Part shown: piece by piece, positions 17,825 through 26,859 of the stretch | Layout of the letters: each line of letters begins with the position of its first letter | Position numbering within the stretch: the first letter of the stretch is position 1 | Source: Ignavibacteriaceae bacterium | Lineage (GTDB): Bacteria > Bacteroidota > Ignavibacteria > Ignavibacteriales > Ignavibacteriaceae | Direction: 5' to 3' | Assembly (NCBI GenBank): GCA_008933765.1 | Contig: WBUK01000004.1 | Span: forward strand, 124,001-188,000 | DNA length: 64,000 nt | The notes under the pieces: model-generated | What the model was told of the DNA's origin: nothing | The model's input: only the letters and a program-made list of their open reading frames with translations | Database searches by the model: none | Translations under genes and position numbers: made by a program

Positions 17825-19594
17825 TTAACTTCTAACTCTCAGGTGCAGCTCTTTCAGTTGATCCTCCGAAACCACAGAGGGGCTGTCATCCATTAGTGAA
17901 ATAGCATTTGCAGTTTTCGGGAATGCAATAACCTCGCGGATCGACTTTTCGCCGCAGAAAATCATGCAGAGCCTGTCGAACCCAAACGCAATGCCTCCGT
18001 GTGGCGGTGCGCCATACTGAAAAGCACCCATCAGAAAGCCAAATTTCTCTTTTGCGTCTTCATCAGTAAAGCCGAGTGTTTTGAACATCTTTGCCTGAAG
18101 GTCAGAATTATGAATCCTGATGCTCCCGCCCGCAATTTCGTTTCCGTTCAAAACAAGGTCGTAAGCCTGCGCTCTTACGCGTGAGGGGTCGGTATCCATA
18201 AGTTCCACATCCTCAGGGTTTGGCGAAGTAAACGGGTGGTGCATTGCGTAGTAACGCCCCGTTTCCTCATCCCATTCGAACAGTGGGAAATCCTTAACCC
18301 ACAATAACTTAGGCTCTGTTTCTTCGGTAACTAAATTTAACCTTCGCGACATTTCCAACCGCAGGTTGCCCATTAACCCGAGTGTTTTATACTTTTTACC
18401 GCTTAAGATCAGAATCAAATCACCCGGTTTTGCGCCCAACTCTTTGACCAAACTTTCCTTTTCAGCGTCGGTAAAAAATTTCATCGTGGGCGATTCCAGC
18501 CCTTCTTCCTTAACCCTGATCCAAATCAAGCCGCCGGCGCCCTGTTTTTTCATAAAATCGGTAAGCACATCCAACTGATTGCGCGTGTAGTCACCACAAG
18601 CGGGAGCAACCAGCCCCGTAATAACACCGCCGGAATCAATCGTATCTTTGAAAACCCGAAAATCGGTACCGGCAAAAACGCCGTTCAGAGTTTTCATCCC
18701 GAGATCAAACCGCAGGTCAGGCTTATCGGAGCCGTATTTTTCCATCGCTTCTTCGTAGGAAAGGCGCAGAATTGGCGTTTGAAGCTCTTTCCCCCACACT
18801 TCTTTGAAAAGAATTTTCATCAGGTTTTCGAAAGTTGAAAAGACAAAATCCTGATTGATAAACGACATTTCCACATCAATTTGCGTGAACTCAAGCTGCC
18901 GGTCGGCGCGCAGGTCTTCATCGCGGAAGCATTTCACGATTTGAAAATAGCGGTCGTACCCCGCAACCATCAGTATTTGTTTGTATTGCTGCGGAGATTG
19001 TGGAAGCGCATAAAATTTACCTTTGTGCAGGCGGCTCGGCACGAGGAAATCGCGAGCACCTTCCGGGGTTGATTTCATCAAAACGGGCGTTTCTATCTCT
19101 ACAAAGCCGTTTTCGTCAAAAAATTTGCGCGTAACCTGATACATTTTGTGGCGCAGAAGCAGGTTTCGCTGCATCGCCGGGCGGCGGAGGTCCAAAAACC
19201 GGTATTTAAGCCTGAGTTCCTCGTCAACATCGATATCATCTTCGATTAAAAACGGCGGAGTTTTCGCCCGGTTCAGAATGGTAAGTTTTTCAACCATCAC
19301 ATCCACATAGCCGGTCGGAAGTGCGGGGTTTTCAGTCCCTTCAGGGCGTTTGCGCACCGTTCCTTCCACAGAAATTACAAATTCGGAACGGAGGTCTTTC
19401 CCAAGATTATGCGCCTCGGCGTTGTAGGTGTGGTCGAAAACCACTTGTGTAATGCCGAATCTGTCGCGCAGATCGATAAAAATCACCCCTCCAAGGTCTC
19501 TTCTAACCGCCACCCATCCGTTCAGCACAACTTTATTGGTGATATTTTCTTCCCGCAGTTCCCCGCAATTGTGTGTTCTAAGCCTAAATTCCAT
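17825..19594 (-). CDS. aspS: Aspartyl-tRNA synthetase
   Basis: Charges tRNA(Asp). 589 aa, bacterial-type class II synthetase: N-terminal OB-fold anticodon domain (VVLNGWVAVRRDLGGVIFIDLRDR), motif 2 (FRDEDLRADRQLEFTQIDVEMSF), the GAD-type insertion in the middle, and motif 3 (GGIAFGFDRLCMIFCG) with IREVIAFPKTANA. It is the last gene of a likely operon dapF - 100-aa protein - TPR protein - aspS (gaps of 12, 28 and 46 bp). Whether it is discriminating or also charges tRNA(Asn) cannot be judged from motifs alone. Confidence 0.97.
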   Translation of the reverse strand: MEFRLRTHNCGELREENITNKVVLNGWVAVRRDLGGVIFIDLRDRFGITQVVFDHTYNAEAHNLGKDLRSEFVISVEGTVRKRPEGTENPALPTGYVDVMVEKLTILNRAKTPPFLIEDDIDVDEELRLKYRFLDLRRPAMQRNLLLRHKMYQVTRKFFDENGFVEIETPVLMKSTPEGARDFLVPSRLHKGKFYALPQSPQQYKQILMVAGYDRYFQIVKCFRDEDLRADRQLEFTQIDVEMSFINQDFVFSTFENLMKILFKEVWGKELQTPILRLSYEEAMEKYGSDKPDLRFDLGMKTLNGVFAGTDFRVFKDTIDSGGVITGLVAPACGDYTRNQLDVLTDFMKKQGAGGLIWIRVKEEGLESPTMKFFTDAEKESLVKELGAKPGDLILILSGKKYKTLGLMGNLRLEMSRRLNLVTEETEPKLLWVKDFPLFEWDEETGRYYAMHHPFTSPNPEDVELMDTDPSRVRAQAYDLVLNGNEIAGGSIRIHNSDLQAKMFKTLGFTDEDAKEKFGFLMGAFQYGAPPHGGIAFGFDRLCMIFCGEKSIREVIAFPKTANAISLMDDSPSVVSEDQLKELHLRVRS

Positions 19595-19640
19595 TCGTTT
19601 CGATATTTTCTGATTAATTTAAAAAAAGCAGACCACAAAT

Positions 19641-20231
19641 TTAGTGTTTCAGTTGTTCTTCTGCTAATTTTGCTGCTTCGGTGCCGGAATATTCTTTAAC
19701 TACCTTCTCCCAGAGGGATTTTGCCCCTGCGTGGTCACCGGTCGCTTCTTTCAGAACACCTGAGTAGAAGATAGTTTCGGCGTTGTTTGGGTCAAGTTTA
19801 AGCGCCTGATCCAAATAGTTGGTTGCTTCCTTAAAATCTTGCTTTTGATAATAAAGGCTGCTTATTCTCTGCAACACATCAACATTTTTCGGATTAATTT
19901 TTAAGTAGTTTTTATAGCCTTCAATCGCTTTATCTGTTTGATGTGCCATCGCCATAAACTCTGCATATTCCAACTGAGCGGAGGTATCATTCGGGTTTTC
20001 CTTAGCCGTTTTCTCCAAATTTTCCATTTTTTCGCGAATATCGGGGCGGACATTCGACGCACTTTCGCCACTCGACCCCATGCCGCTGTGTGTTTCATCA
20101 TTGGGTGCCTGTGCTCCATCGGCAAGTTCGGGGGCTTGTGTTTTACTGCCCGATATATTAGCAATAATAATAACTGCGGCAACGGCGACAACAAGAACCA
20201 GCAAATAGATGTAAACCTTATTAATTTTCAT
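19641..20231 (-). CDS. Membrane-anchored TPR protein
   Basis: 196 aa: an N-terminal transmembrane helix (YIYLLVLVVAVAAVIIIANI), a Ser/Gly-rich linker and then about three tetratricopeptide repeats, the clearest being PKNVDVLQRISSLYYQKQDF and DPNNAETIFYSGVLKEATGD. It probably acts as a protein-interaction scaffold on the outer face of the inner membrane. No enzymatic motif. Located between the 100-aa protein and aspS in a compact cluster; no direct functional link is evident. Confidence 0.85.
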   Translation of the reverse strand: MKINKVYIYLLVLVVAVAAVIIIANISGSKTQAPELADGAQAPNDETHSGMGSSGESASNVRPDIREKMENLEKTAKENPNDTSAQLEYAEFMAMAHQTDKAIEGYKNYLKINPKNVDVLQRISSLYYQKQDFKEATNYLDQALKLDPNNAETIFYSGVLKEATGDHAGAKSLWEKVVKEYSGTEAAKLAEEQLKH

Positions 20232-20259
20232 TTTTTCTCCTTTACCGTTTACCCGGGCA

Positions 20260-20562
20260 CTACAATTCGATTTGGTGAAGTGTTTTCGATTTCGTGGTTT
20301 TCGGTATTTTTAACGATTCAAGTTTTCTGTTCAGCACCGAAAGTCTTTCGTCACCTACATCATCAAAATTCTCAAAAGCTTCTTCAGATTCAAACTCAAA
20401 TACCTCCCGGAAGCGGTTATTGCCGCCTTTTTCTTCAAACAACGAGTAGGAAAGCAGCCCTTCGGTTCCGATCAAATTCTTATATTCCTTAATTGACTCG
20501 ATGAAGTCTTCTCTTTTTTCAGGGTCAATCTGATACGATACATAAAAAATAGTTTTAGACAT
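20260..20562 (-). CDS. Conserved small protein, possible ABM-type fold
   Basis: 100 aa, no signal peptide or membrane segment. The pattern, a YVSYQI strand, then a helix with EDFIESIKEYKNLI, then LLSYSLFEE, then FREVFEFESEEAFENF, resembles the ferredoxin-like antibiotic-biosynthesis-monooxygenase domain (one strand-helix-strand unit). This is a shape resemblance only, and no catalytic residues can be named. Flanked at 12 and 28 bp by dapF and the TPR gene, so very likely co-transcribed. Confidence 0.7.
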   Translation of the reverse strand: MSKTIFYVSYQIDPEKREDFIESIKEYKNLIGTEGLLSYSLFEEKGGNNRFREVFEFESEEAFENFDDVGDERLSVLNRKLESLKIPKTTKSKTLHQIEL

Positions 20563-20574
20563 TAATGCTCCGTT

Positions 20575-21447
20575 TTAATCAAGCCCAACAGTACCGTGAA
20601 ATGCAATTTCCGCAGGGCCTGTTAAACCAATGTTTTCTAATTTATTGTTTATTATTTCCAAATCTACCGTCAGGTAGTCGCCGCTGCGCGTTAGCAGTTT
20701 CAGCTTAGTGCCGGTTTTCCCGAGCGCAAAAAGCACCACCGCAGTTGCAGCTGCACCGGTTCCGCAAGCGAGTGTTTCACCCTCAACACCCCTTTCAAAA
20801 GTGCGAATTTCAACTTCATTCTCAGAGATCACTTTAACGAAATTAACATTCACCCCGTCGGGGGCAAAATCGATGTGGTGCCTTATTTCACTTCCGAGCC
20901 GGTGTACGGGGAAGTGTTCAATCTCCTGATAGCCAACCGGTGATTTTTGAGGGTCAACAGGCACATCGCCTATCTCTATTACAACATGCGGAGAGCCGTT
21001 ATCGCAATAATTCGCCTTAAGTAACGCCCCGCCGGCTTTGATGCGGAAATTTTTCTTCAGTTTTGCCGGGCGGGGTATGTTAAACCGGGGGTTTCCGTCA
21101 CTTTCGATCGAGCCGGTGTAAAGTTTATCTCCAAACTTAAACTCAAGCGCACCTTTAGAGAAAACACCCTTTAGTTGCGCATAGTTTATTATACAGCGGG
21201 CACCGTTTCCGCAAAGCGAGCCGGGGCTTCCGTCTGAGTTAAAAAACTTCACACCAAACGCACCCTGCTCCGAGGGGACGAGAATCAAAATTCCATCGGC
21301 ACCAATTCCTTTTCGGCGGTCGCAAAGCCTTATAATTTCATTCTTATTTATAATTTCCGTGCCGTTTTCTCTTGCCTCTTCCCGGTTATCAATAAGTACA
21401 AAATCGTTACCGGCACCGTGCATTTTAACAAAATTTAAATTTCTCAT
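20575..21447 (-). CDS. dapF: Diaminopimelate epimerase
   Basis: Interconverts LL- and meso-diaminopimelate for lysine and peptidoglycan synthesis. The two catalytic cysteines are Cys79 (SLCGNGARC) and Cys228 (GETLACGTGAAA). The N-terminal FVKMHGAGNDFVLID block is canonical. 290 aa, slightly longer than usual at the C-terminus. First gene of the cluster with the 100-aa protein, TPR protein and aspS. Confidence 0.96.
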   Translation of the reverse strand: MRNLNFVKMHGAGNDFVLIDNREEARENGTEIINKNEIIRLCDRRKGIGADGILILVPSEQGAFGVKFFNSDGSPGSLCGNGARCIINYAQLKGVFSKGALEFKFGDKLYTGSIESDGNPRFNIPRPAKLKKNFRIKAGGALLKANYCDNGSPHVVIEIGDVPVDPQKSPVGYQEIEHFPVHRLGSEIRHHIDFAPDGVNVNFVKVISENEVEIRTFERGVEGETLACGTGAAATAVVLFALGKTGTKLKLLTRSGDYLTVDLEIINNKLENIGLTGPAEIAFHGTVGLD

Positions 21448-21646
21448 ACTTAAAATTAAAATTCTGCCCCCTGATAGACAATAAAATTAATCAAATCACA
21501 TTATTTTTATTTAATTAATTGTATATTTAGGGATGGAAATTTGCCCAAGTTTGGATTTTTTAGTCTCAGAGTTTTCTATTTCCCCAAATGGGTAATTATA
21601 ATTTTTTTGTTTTCAATCATTCTAATAATAATAAAAGGACTCAGCA

Positions 21647-23308
21647 ATGAGAAAAGTTGCCATATTAGCAGTTGTTCTGGTGTTTTCTTTCGCCGAAACT
21701 TCTGTCTTCTCGCAAAACTTCAGCACAAAAACTCACTTTGGCGTTGAAGGTAACTTAATTGTGCCGGGTAATGAATTTGATGCTTCTTACAAAGGAGGTT
21801 TCAGAGGCTTTTTCAGATATGGGTTTAGCGATTATTTCAGAGTTGAACTTGGTGCCGGTTATGTTAATTATGCCGGAACCGATTTCCGAAACTCTGAATA
21901 CGCTACCGATGTTGTGCCGGTAGATCTAAGAGCACTCTGGTTCCCATTCGGGTTTGAAAGAGTCTCGCCATATCTTTATGCAGGTGCCGGTGCATTAAAC
22001 TGGAACAATGTTAAGGTTCCAAATGCATTTTCAACTCAATATCCGCAAAAACCAATTGAACCTACCGGTTGGACCTTACTCGTGCCCGCAGGGCTTGGCA
22101 TCGATCTTGCCGTTTCGGAAAACTTCTCCGTAGGCATTACAGCAGGGTTTAACTACACTCTCAGCGACGACCTGAACCATTACCACGAAGGCGATCCTAA
22201 AGATGTTTGGTACAATGGTGGCTTACACCTCTTGTTCGGCGGCACTAATATTAACAAAGATTCCGACGGTGACGGGCTTTTGGATAAAGATGAAATCGAA
22301 ATCTACAAAACCGATCCCTACAAAGCTGATACCGATGGTGACGGCTTAAACGACGGCGACGAAGTCCTTAAGTATAAAACCAATCCGTTAAATGCTGATA
22401 CTGACGGTGACGGGCTGAAAGACGGCGACGAAGTCCTTAAATACGGTACTGATCCGCTGAAAGCTGATACCGATGGTGACGGCTTGAAAGACGGCGACGA
22501 AGTCCTTAAATACAAAACCGATCCGCTGAAAACTGATACCGACGGGGACAAACTCTCCGATGGTGACGAAGTGTTGAAATATAACTCCGATCCGCTGAAA
22601 ACTGATACCGACGGTGACGGGCTTAGCGACTACGACGAGGTTATGACCTATAAGACAAGCCCATTGAAGAAAGATACCGATGGTGACGGGCTTACTGACT
22701 ATGAAGAAATTCATCAGTACAAAACCAATCCGTTAAAGGCTGATACCGACGGTGACGGGCTTGAAGACGGTAAGGAAGTTACCCAGTTTAAGACCGATCC
22801 GCTGAAAGCTGATACTGACGGCGACGGCTTGAATGACTATGACGAAGTGATGACTCACAAGACCAATCCTCTGAAAGCTGACACCGACGGCGGTTCCGTG
22901 AACGACGGTATCGAAGTTAGCAGAGGAACCGATCCTCTTGATCCTAATGATGATGTGATTAAGATGAATGTTCCGATGGTTCTCGAAGGTATCGTTTTTG
23001 AAACCGGTAGTGCAAAAATTTCACCTGAATCTGAAGCTACTTTGAATAAAGCCTACAAGACTTTAACAGCTTATCCCGAAATTTCAGTTGAAATCCAGGG
23101 TCATACCGATAATACCGGTTCCAGAGCATTCAACATGAAACTTTCGCAGCAAAGAGCTGAATCAGTTATGAACTGGCTGATCGATAAGGGTATTGATAAA
23201 GCAAGAATGACTGCAAAAGGTTTCGGCCCCGATAAACCAATCGCTCCGAACGATACCGATGCTAACAGACAGAAAAACAGAAGAATTGAGTTCGTAAGAA
23301 CTAAATAA
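21647..23308 (+). CDS. OmpA-family outer membrane protein with thrombospondin type 3 repeats
   Basis: Envelope protein linking outer membrane and peptidoglycan. Signal peptide 1-22 (ending SVFSQ), an outer-membrane beta-barrel domain to about residue 200, then about nine calcium-binding TSP3-type repeats of 23 aa (DTDGDGLKDGDEVLKYGTDP and variants, residues 206-430), then a C-terminal OmpA peptidoglycan-binding domain (EIQGHTDNTGSRAFNMKLSQ, RRIEF). The ATG follows AAAGGACT. The repeats are also close at DNA level (69-bp period), so copy number could change by slippage. Followed by a terminator. Confidence 0.93.
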   Translation: MRKVAILAVVLVFSFAETSVFSQNFSTKTHFGVEGNLIVPGNEFDASYKGGFRGFFRYGFSDYFRVELGAGYVNYAGTDFRNSEYATDVVPVDLRALWFPFGFERVSPYLYAGAGALNWNNVKVPNAFSTQYPQKPIEPTGWTLLVPAGLGIDLAVSENFSVGITAGFNYTLSDDLNHYHEGDPKDVWYNGGLHLLFGGTNINKDSDGDGLLDKDEIEIYKTDPYKADTDGDGLNDGDEVLKYKTNPLNADTDGDGLKDGDEVLKYGTDPLKADTDGDGLKDGDEVLKYKTDPLKTDTDGDKLSDGDEVLKYNSDPLKTDTDGDGLSDYDEVMTYKTSPLKKDTDGDGLTDYEEIHQYKTNPLKADTDGDGLEDGKEVTQFKTDPLKADTDGDGLNDYDEVMTHKTNPLKADTDGGSVNDGIEVSRGTDPLDPNDDVIKMNVPMVLEGIVFETGSAKISPESEATLNKAYKTLTAYPEISVEIQGHTDNTGSRAFNMKLSQQRAESVMNWLIDKGIDKARMTAKGFGPDKPIAPNDTDANRQKNRRIEFVRTK

Positions 23309-23395
23309 TTCCATTTTTTTGCAATAGCATTAAACGCCCGGTGATTTAAAATCTAACACGCGTTTTTCGCAGTGACTTAAGATCACCAAAAATTC

Positions 23396-23442
23396 AAAAG
23401 AGGCTGCTCTGATACTAAATATCAGGCAGCCTCTTTTTTTTA
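23396..23442 (+). terminator. Terminator after the OmpA/TSP3 gene
   Basis: AAAAGAGGCTGC(T)CTGATA, loop, TATCAGGCAGCCTCTTTTTTTT: a strong stem with an 8-T tail, same family as at 17696 and 25126. Confidence 0.9.
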
Positions 23443-23500
23443 TAGTTTTTATATAGAACAGGGGATTTAAATAGAATTTAAATTTTGAATATGATTTTTA

Positions 23501-23734
23501 GAATATGAAACGAAGTTTGAATGTGGGGTGAATTTTGGATGTGAAACGAAGTTTGAATGCAGCGGAAAATTGGAAAGGGGGATGAAGTTTGAAAGTAAAG
23601 ATAAATTAGAATGTGAAGCGAAGTTTGAAAGCAGTGTTAAATTGGGATAGGGGGTGAAATTAGAATGTGGGATAAAATTAAAATGTGTAAATAAATTTAA
23701 ATTTAGAACAAAATTAGAACGCGGAACTAAATTG
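23501..23734. repeat. Thirteen-copy 18-bp tandem array
   Basis: Thirteen consecutive 18-bp units without an indel, consensus gaatgtgaaacgaagttt, from 23501 to 23734, each diverged from the next. Because 18 is a multiple of three, the minus strand stays open as a hexapeptide repeat (SNFxPH-like). The plus-strand frame is interrupted by TAG near 23650. No spacer sequences, so not CRISPR. No gene is seen in the rest of 23443-23943. Confidence 0.88.
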
Positions 23735-23943
23735 GAGTGGTGCTCTCCGGGTGGTAAGTCCGGAACACCGATGGGTAAAATTGAAGGGTTGTGTTCGTAC
23801 GAATTAAATGAATACTGCAACTGACACTAAATGTTTCACTGTAATTATTTACATTTGTGCATCAGTTTGCAATTTTTAGCACAGAATTACCCTGTTATTC
23901 TGTGACTTTCAATATTCTTTAACAATGGATTAGTGGAGCGATT

Positions 23944-25113
23944 ATGAAAAAACTGACTGTATTAATTGCACTTTTATTTACAACCTTAAGTTTTGGACAA
24001 AAAACTTACGAGAACGGTTGGGCATTTGGTGTGAACATTACCTCACCAAGAATGTTCGCCGACACATACAACGAGAACTTTGACTTCGGCGGTGGTCTAT
24101 CTTTAGTAGCCGATCTTGACGAAATGAACACCCTTCGCTTAAAGGCTCAATACAACAAATTTACTTCCATTACCGGCCCCACAGGGCTGACAAAAGCACC
24201 CTCTACGCAAGCAGTCGGTTTAGGAATTGACTATCTGATGACATTAAACCCTTTCAGCAAAACATTGAAGGTCTATGGCGGCGTTGGCTTATCTGTTTTA
24301 GGATATAAAGTTGAAAACCCCGTAAACACCGGCGCTTCTGAGACAAGAATTGGTGAAGTGGCAATGAATGTTACTCTGGGTGCCAGATATGATTTCACAA
24401 ACAATATTGCGGCTGTGGTTGAACTCGGTCACCACACAGTTTCAACCGATAAGTTTGACGGCATCATGGGCCCACTCGGTGGTATATTCGGCGGAACTTT
24501 AGACAGCTATGTTTCGCTTAATATCGGCGCTCAATTCTATTTCTCAAGAGGACCTGAAATCAAAAAAGAAGAGACCCCACACGGTATGGAGATTGACTAT
24601 AATAAGATTGAGCAGATGATAAAAGATGCACAGACTAAACCGGCACCCGCTCCCGAAGTTAACTACAAAAAAATTGAAGATATAGTTAAAGAACAGTTAA
24701 AGAACCTGCCAAAAAACAATGAATATAAACCGGAAGAGAAAAAACCGGATGTGAAGAAAGAGGATCAAATTGACCATGATTTCACTTTCCACAGCGTCTA
24801 TTTCGATGTCAATTCGGCAGAAATTAAACCTGAATTTAAGCTTCTTCTCGATAAAAATGCTGAATTTCTGAATAATAACCCTAATGTGAAAATTCAGATA
24901 ATCGGAAACACTGACTCTTCAGGTGACCCTGAGAAAAACAGGAAACTCTCAGAACGCAGAGCAACTTCCGCACGGGATTATCTGGCGAAAAAAGGCGTAA
25001 GCAAATCAAGGATGACCATTGTTGCTGCGGCTTCATCAAACCCAATCGGAAGCAACGATACAGCTGAAGGAAAATCTCTTAACAGAAGAGTTGATTTCAA
25101 AATAGTAAAATAA
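23944..25113 (+). CDS. OmpA-family outer membrane protein
   Basis: 389 aa. Signal peptide 1-19 (LIALLFTTLSFGQ); outer-membrane beta-barrel domain to about residue 205; a charged Pro/Lys-rich linker with two related segments (DYNKIEQMIKDAQ, NYKKIEDIVKEQL); and a C-terminal OmpA domain (FHSVYFDVNSAEIKPEFK, IIGNTDSSGDPEKNRKLSERR, LNRRVDFK) that binds peptidoglycan. It follows the TSP3/OmpA gene in the same direction but with its own 635-bp upstream region, so it is a separate unit. Confidence 0.92.
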   Translation: MKKLTVLIALLFTTLSFGQKTYENGWAFGVNITSPRMFADTYNENFDFGGGLSLVADLDEMNTLRLKAQYNKFTSITGPTGLTKAPSTQAVGLGIDYLMTLNPFSKTLKVYGGVGLSVLGYKVENPVNTGASETRIGEVAMNVTLGARYDFTNNIAAVVELGHHTVSTDKFDGIMGPLGGIFGGTLDSYVSLNIGAQFYFSRGPEIKKEETPHGMEIDYNKIEQMIKDAQTKPAPAPEVNYKKIEDIVKEQLKNLPKNNEYKPEEKKPDVKKEDQIDHDFTFHSVYFDVNSAEIKPEFKLLLDKNAEFLNNNPNVKIQIIGNTDSSGDPEKNRKLSERRATSARDYLAKKGVSKSRMTIVAAASSNPIGSNDTAEGKSLNRRVDFKIVK

Positions 25114-25125
25114 ACCGATTAAATT

Positions 25126-25172
25126 AAAAAAAGAGGCTGTCTGATATTTTGTATCGGGGGGCCTCTTTTTTA
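25126..25172 (+). terminator. Terminator after the second OmpA gene
   Basis: AAAAAGAGGC...GCCTCTTTTTT stem enclosing tgtctgatattttgtatcgg, with a T tail. The interior is the same as in the 17696 copy. The following gap to glgA (25173-25345) contains a short 56-bp-period repeat (actctgcgtgccggggcatt at 25205 and 25261). Confidence 0.88.
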
Positions 25173-25345
25173 TTTTTAAGCACTTTTTCCCTTTTTGCTT
25201 TGCGACTCTGCGTGCCGGGGCATTTTAATTGCACTTTACCTACCAGGGCATTCAAACACCACTCTGCGTGCCGGGGCATTTAAACAGCATTTTTAACCGG
25301 AACTACAGCTCCCCAAATATCCGGGTTCCGGTATCGGCAAAACGC

Positions 25346-26836
25346 TCACTCCCCTCTTCGTTTTGCAATAGCGTGTTTATACATTTCAACATATTGCTTA
25401 GCTGACCGCTCCCACGAATAATCTTTAACCATTCCGTTTTTAATAATTCTGTTCCAGACATCTTTTTGCAGGTAGCATCTAAGCGCCCTTTCCACCGATG
25501 AAATCAGTGCTTCTGCAGTGTAATCATAGAAGCTGAACCCATCCCCCAAATAAGTATCGGCGTGGCGGCTTTCATCCCAGTCGTACACGGTATCGGCAAG
25601 CCCTCCTGTTTTTCTTACAACGGGTACGGTTCCATATTTCAGGCTGTAGATTTGGTTCAGCCCGCATGGTTCATACTTAGAGGGCATAAGAAAAATATCC
25701 GCAGCGGCTTCAATCAGATGTGCAGCGGCTTCATCTTTTGCGTTCAGGAAGATAAATTTATGCGGAAAAGTATGCGCAAGGTATCTGAACAGGTCTTCAT
25801 AGCGTTGTTCGCCACTTCCGAGCACGATCCATCGGGCATTATACGCCATCAGCCTGTTTATACCGCCGGCAATCAGGTCAAAACCTTTTTGGCTCACCAA
25901 CCTTGAAATAACCCCAATCAAAGGAACATCGGGGTCAGCAGGTTGCCCGAGTTGTTCAAAAAGATATTTTTTATTTTTATACTTGCCCGAGAGGTCATCA
26001 ACAGAATAGTTAAACGGAATCAGTCTGTCGGTTTCGGGGTTCCACACTGAATAGTCAACCCCGTTTAAAATACCGTAAAAATCGTTAATTCTGTAGTGAA
26101 GTGCACCTTCCAAGCCTTCACCATACTCCGAAGTGGTGATTTCCATCGCATAAGTAGGGCTTACGGTGTTAATTGCGTCGGCATAAATCAGCCCTGTTTT
26201 CAGAAAGCAGAAAGAACCCCACACTTCAATCGGGCTGTTGCGGAAAAAGAGGTCTTTCCTGATTTCGGCTTTACTCATAGTTTCACGAGGGAAGCGCCCC
26301 TGATAACCGATATTATGTACTGAAATTACCGTAGCCACATCGTGGTAAAATTTATCCCAGCTGTAGTTATCTTTAATTAAAAGCGGCAGCAGCGCAGTGG
26401 GCCAGTCATTAACATTAATAACATCAGGTTTCCACTGCAGCCTTTGCAGGCTTTCAATCACTGCTTTAGTGAAGTGTATAAACCTTTCATCCTCGTCGGC
26501 ATGGTTCGTATAAATAACCGGTTTCCCCCCCTCCCCGGTGCGGTGGTAATAATAGGGGCAGTCGATAAAATAAACTTCAGCGTTGCTTCCGGTTAAATGC
26601 GATTTAAACAACCGTGTGTTGAACACATTTCCGTTCACCCTTATCGGCATTTCACCGGCGGTTTCCACATATTCTAACGGCACATCGTTAAAATTAATTG
26701 CGGAATATTTAGGCAGAAAAACTTTTACTGAATGACCCAACTGCTGAAGTGCTTTGGGAAGTGCCCCGGAAACATCGCCCAGACCGCCCACTTTGGCGTA
26801 AGGAAATACTTCGGAGGATACGAAAGCAATGCGCAT
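25346..26836 (-). CDS. glgA: Glycogen synthase (ADP-glucose dependent, GT5)
   Basis: Extends alpha-1,4-glucan using ADP-glucose. N-terminal KVGGLGDVSGALPKAL is the nucleotide-sugar lysine motif. Other blocks: DVINVNDWPTALLP, SVHNIGYQGRFP and the C-terminal PSKYEPCGLNQIYSLKYGTVP with KTGGLADTV. 496 aa, standard for GT5. It ends a unit with the protoporphyrinogen oxidase gene 23 bp upstream, a pairing without an obvious metabolic reason. Together with the alpha-amylase and debranching enzyme at 51-56 kb it implies a glycogen store. Confidence 0.96.
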   Translation of the reverse strand: MRIAFVSSEVFPYAKVGGLGDVSGALPKALQQLGHSVKVFLPKYSAINFNDVPLEYVETAGEMPIRVNGNVFNTRLFKSHLTGSNAEVYFIDCPYYYHRTGEGGKPVIYTNHADEDERFIHFTKAVIESLQRLQWKPDVINVNDWPTALLPLLIKDNYSWDKFYHDVATVISVHNIGYQGRFPRETMSKAEIRKDLFFRNSPIEVWGSFCFLKTGLIYADAINTVSPTYAMEITTSEYGEGLEGALHYRINDFYGILNGVDYSVWNPETDRLIPFNYSVDDLSGKYKNKKYLFEQLGQPADPDVPLIGVISRLVSQKGFDLIAGGINRLMAYNARWIVLGSGEQRYEDLFRYLAHTFPHKFIFLNAKDEAAAHLIEAAADIFLMPSKYEPCGLNQIYSLKYGTVPVVRKTGGLADTVYDWDESRHADTYLGDGFSFYDYTAEALISSVERALRCYLQKDVWNRIIKNGMVKDYSWERSAKQYVEMYKHAIAKRRGE

Positions 26837-26859
26837 ATCTGATTCTTGTTGTTAATTAA

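Noticed and set aside
22318..22714. Antisense ORFs over the TSP3 repeats
   Set aside because: Produced by the 69-bp period of the coding repeats.
23501..23734. CRISPR-like array
   Set aside because: Units are contiguous 18-mers with no spacers and no cas genes nearby.
23467..23820. Minus-strand ORF of 117 codons as a real gene
   Set aside because: It is open because the 18-bp array has a period divisible by three; no ribosome site or homologous domain. Kept only as a finding.
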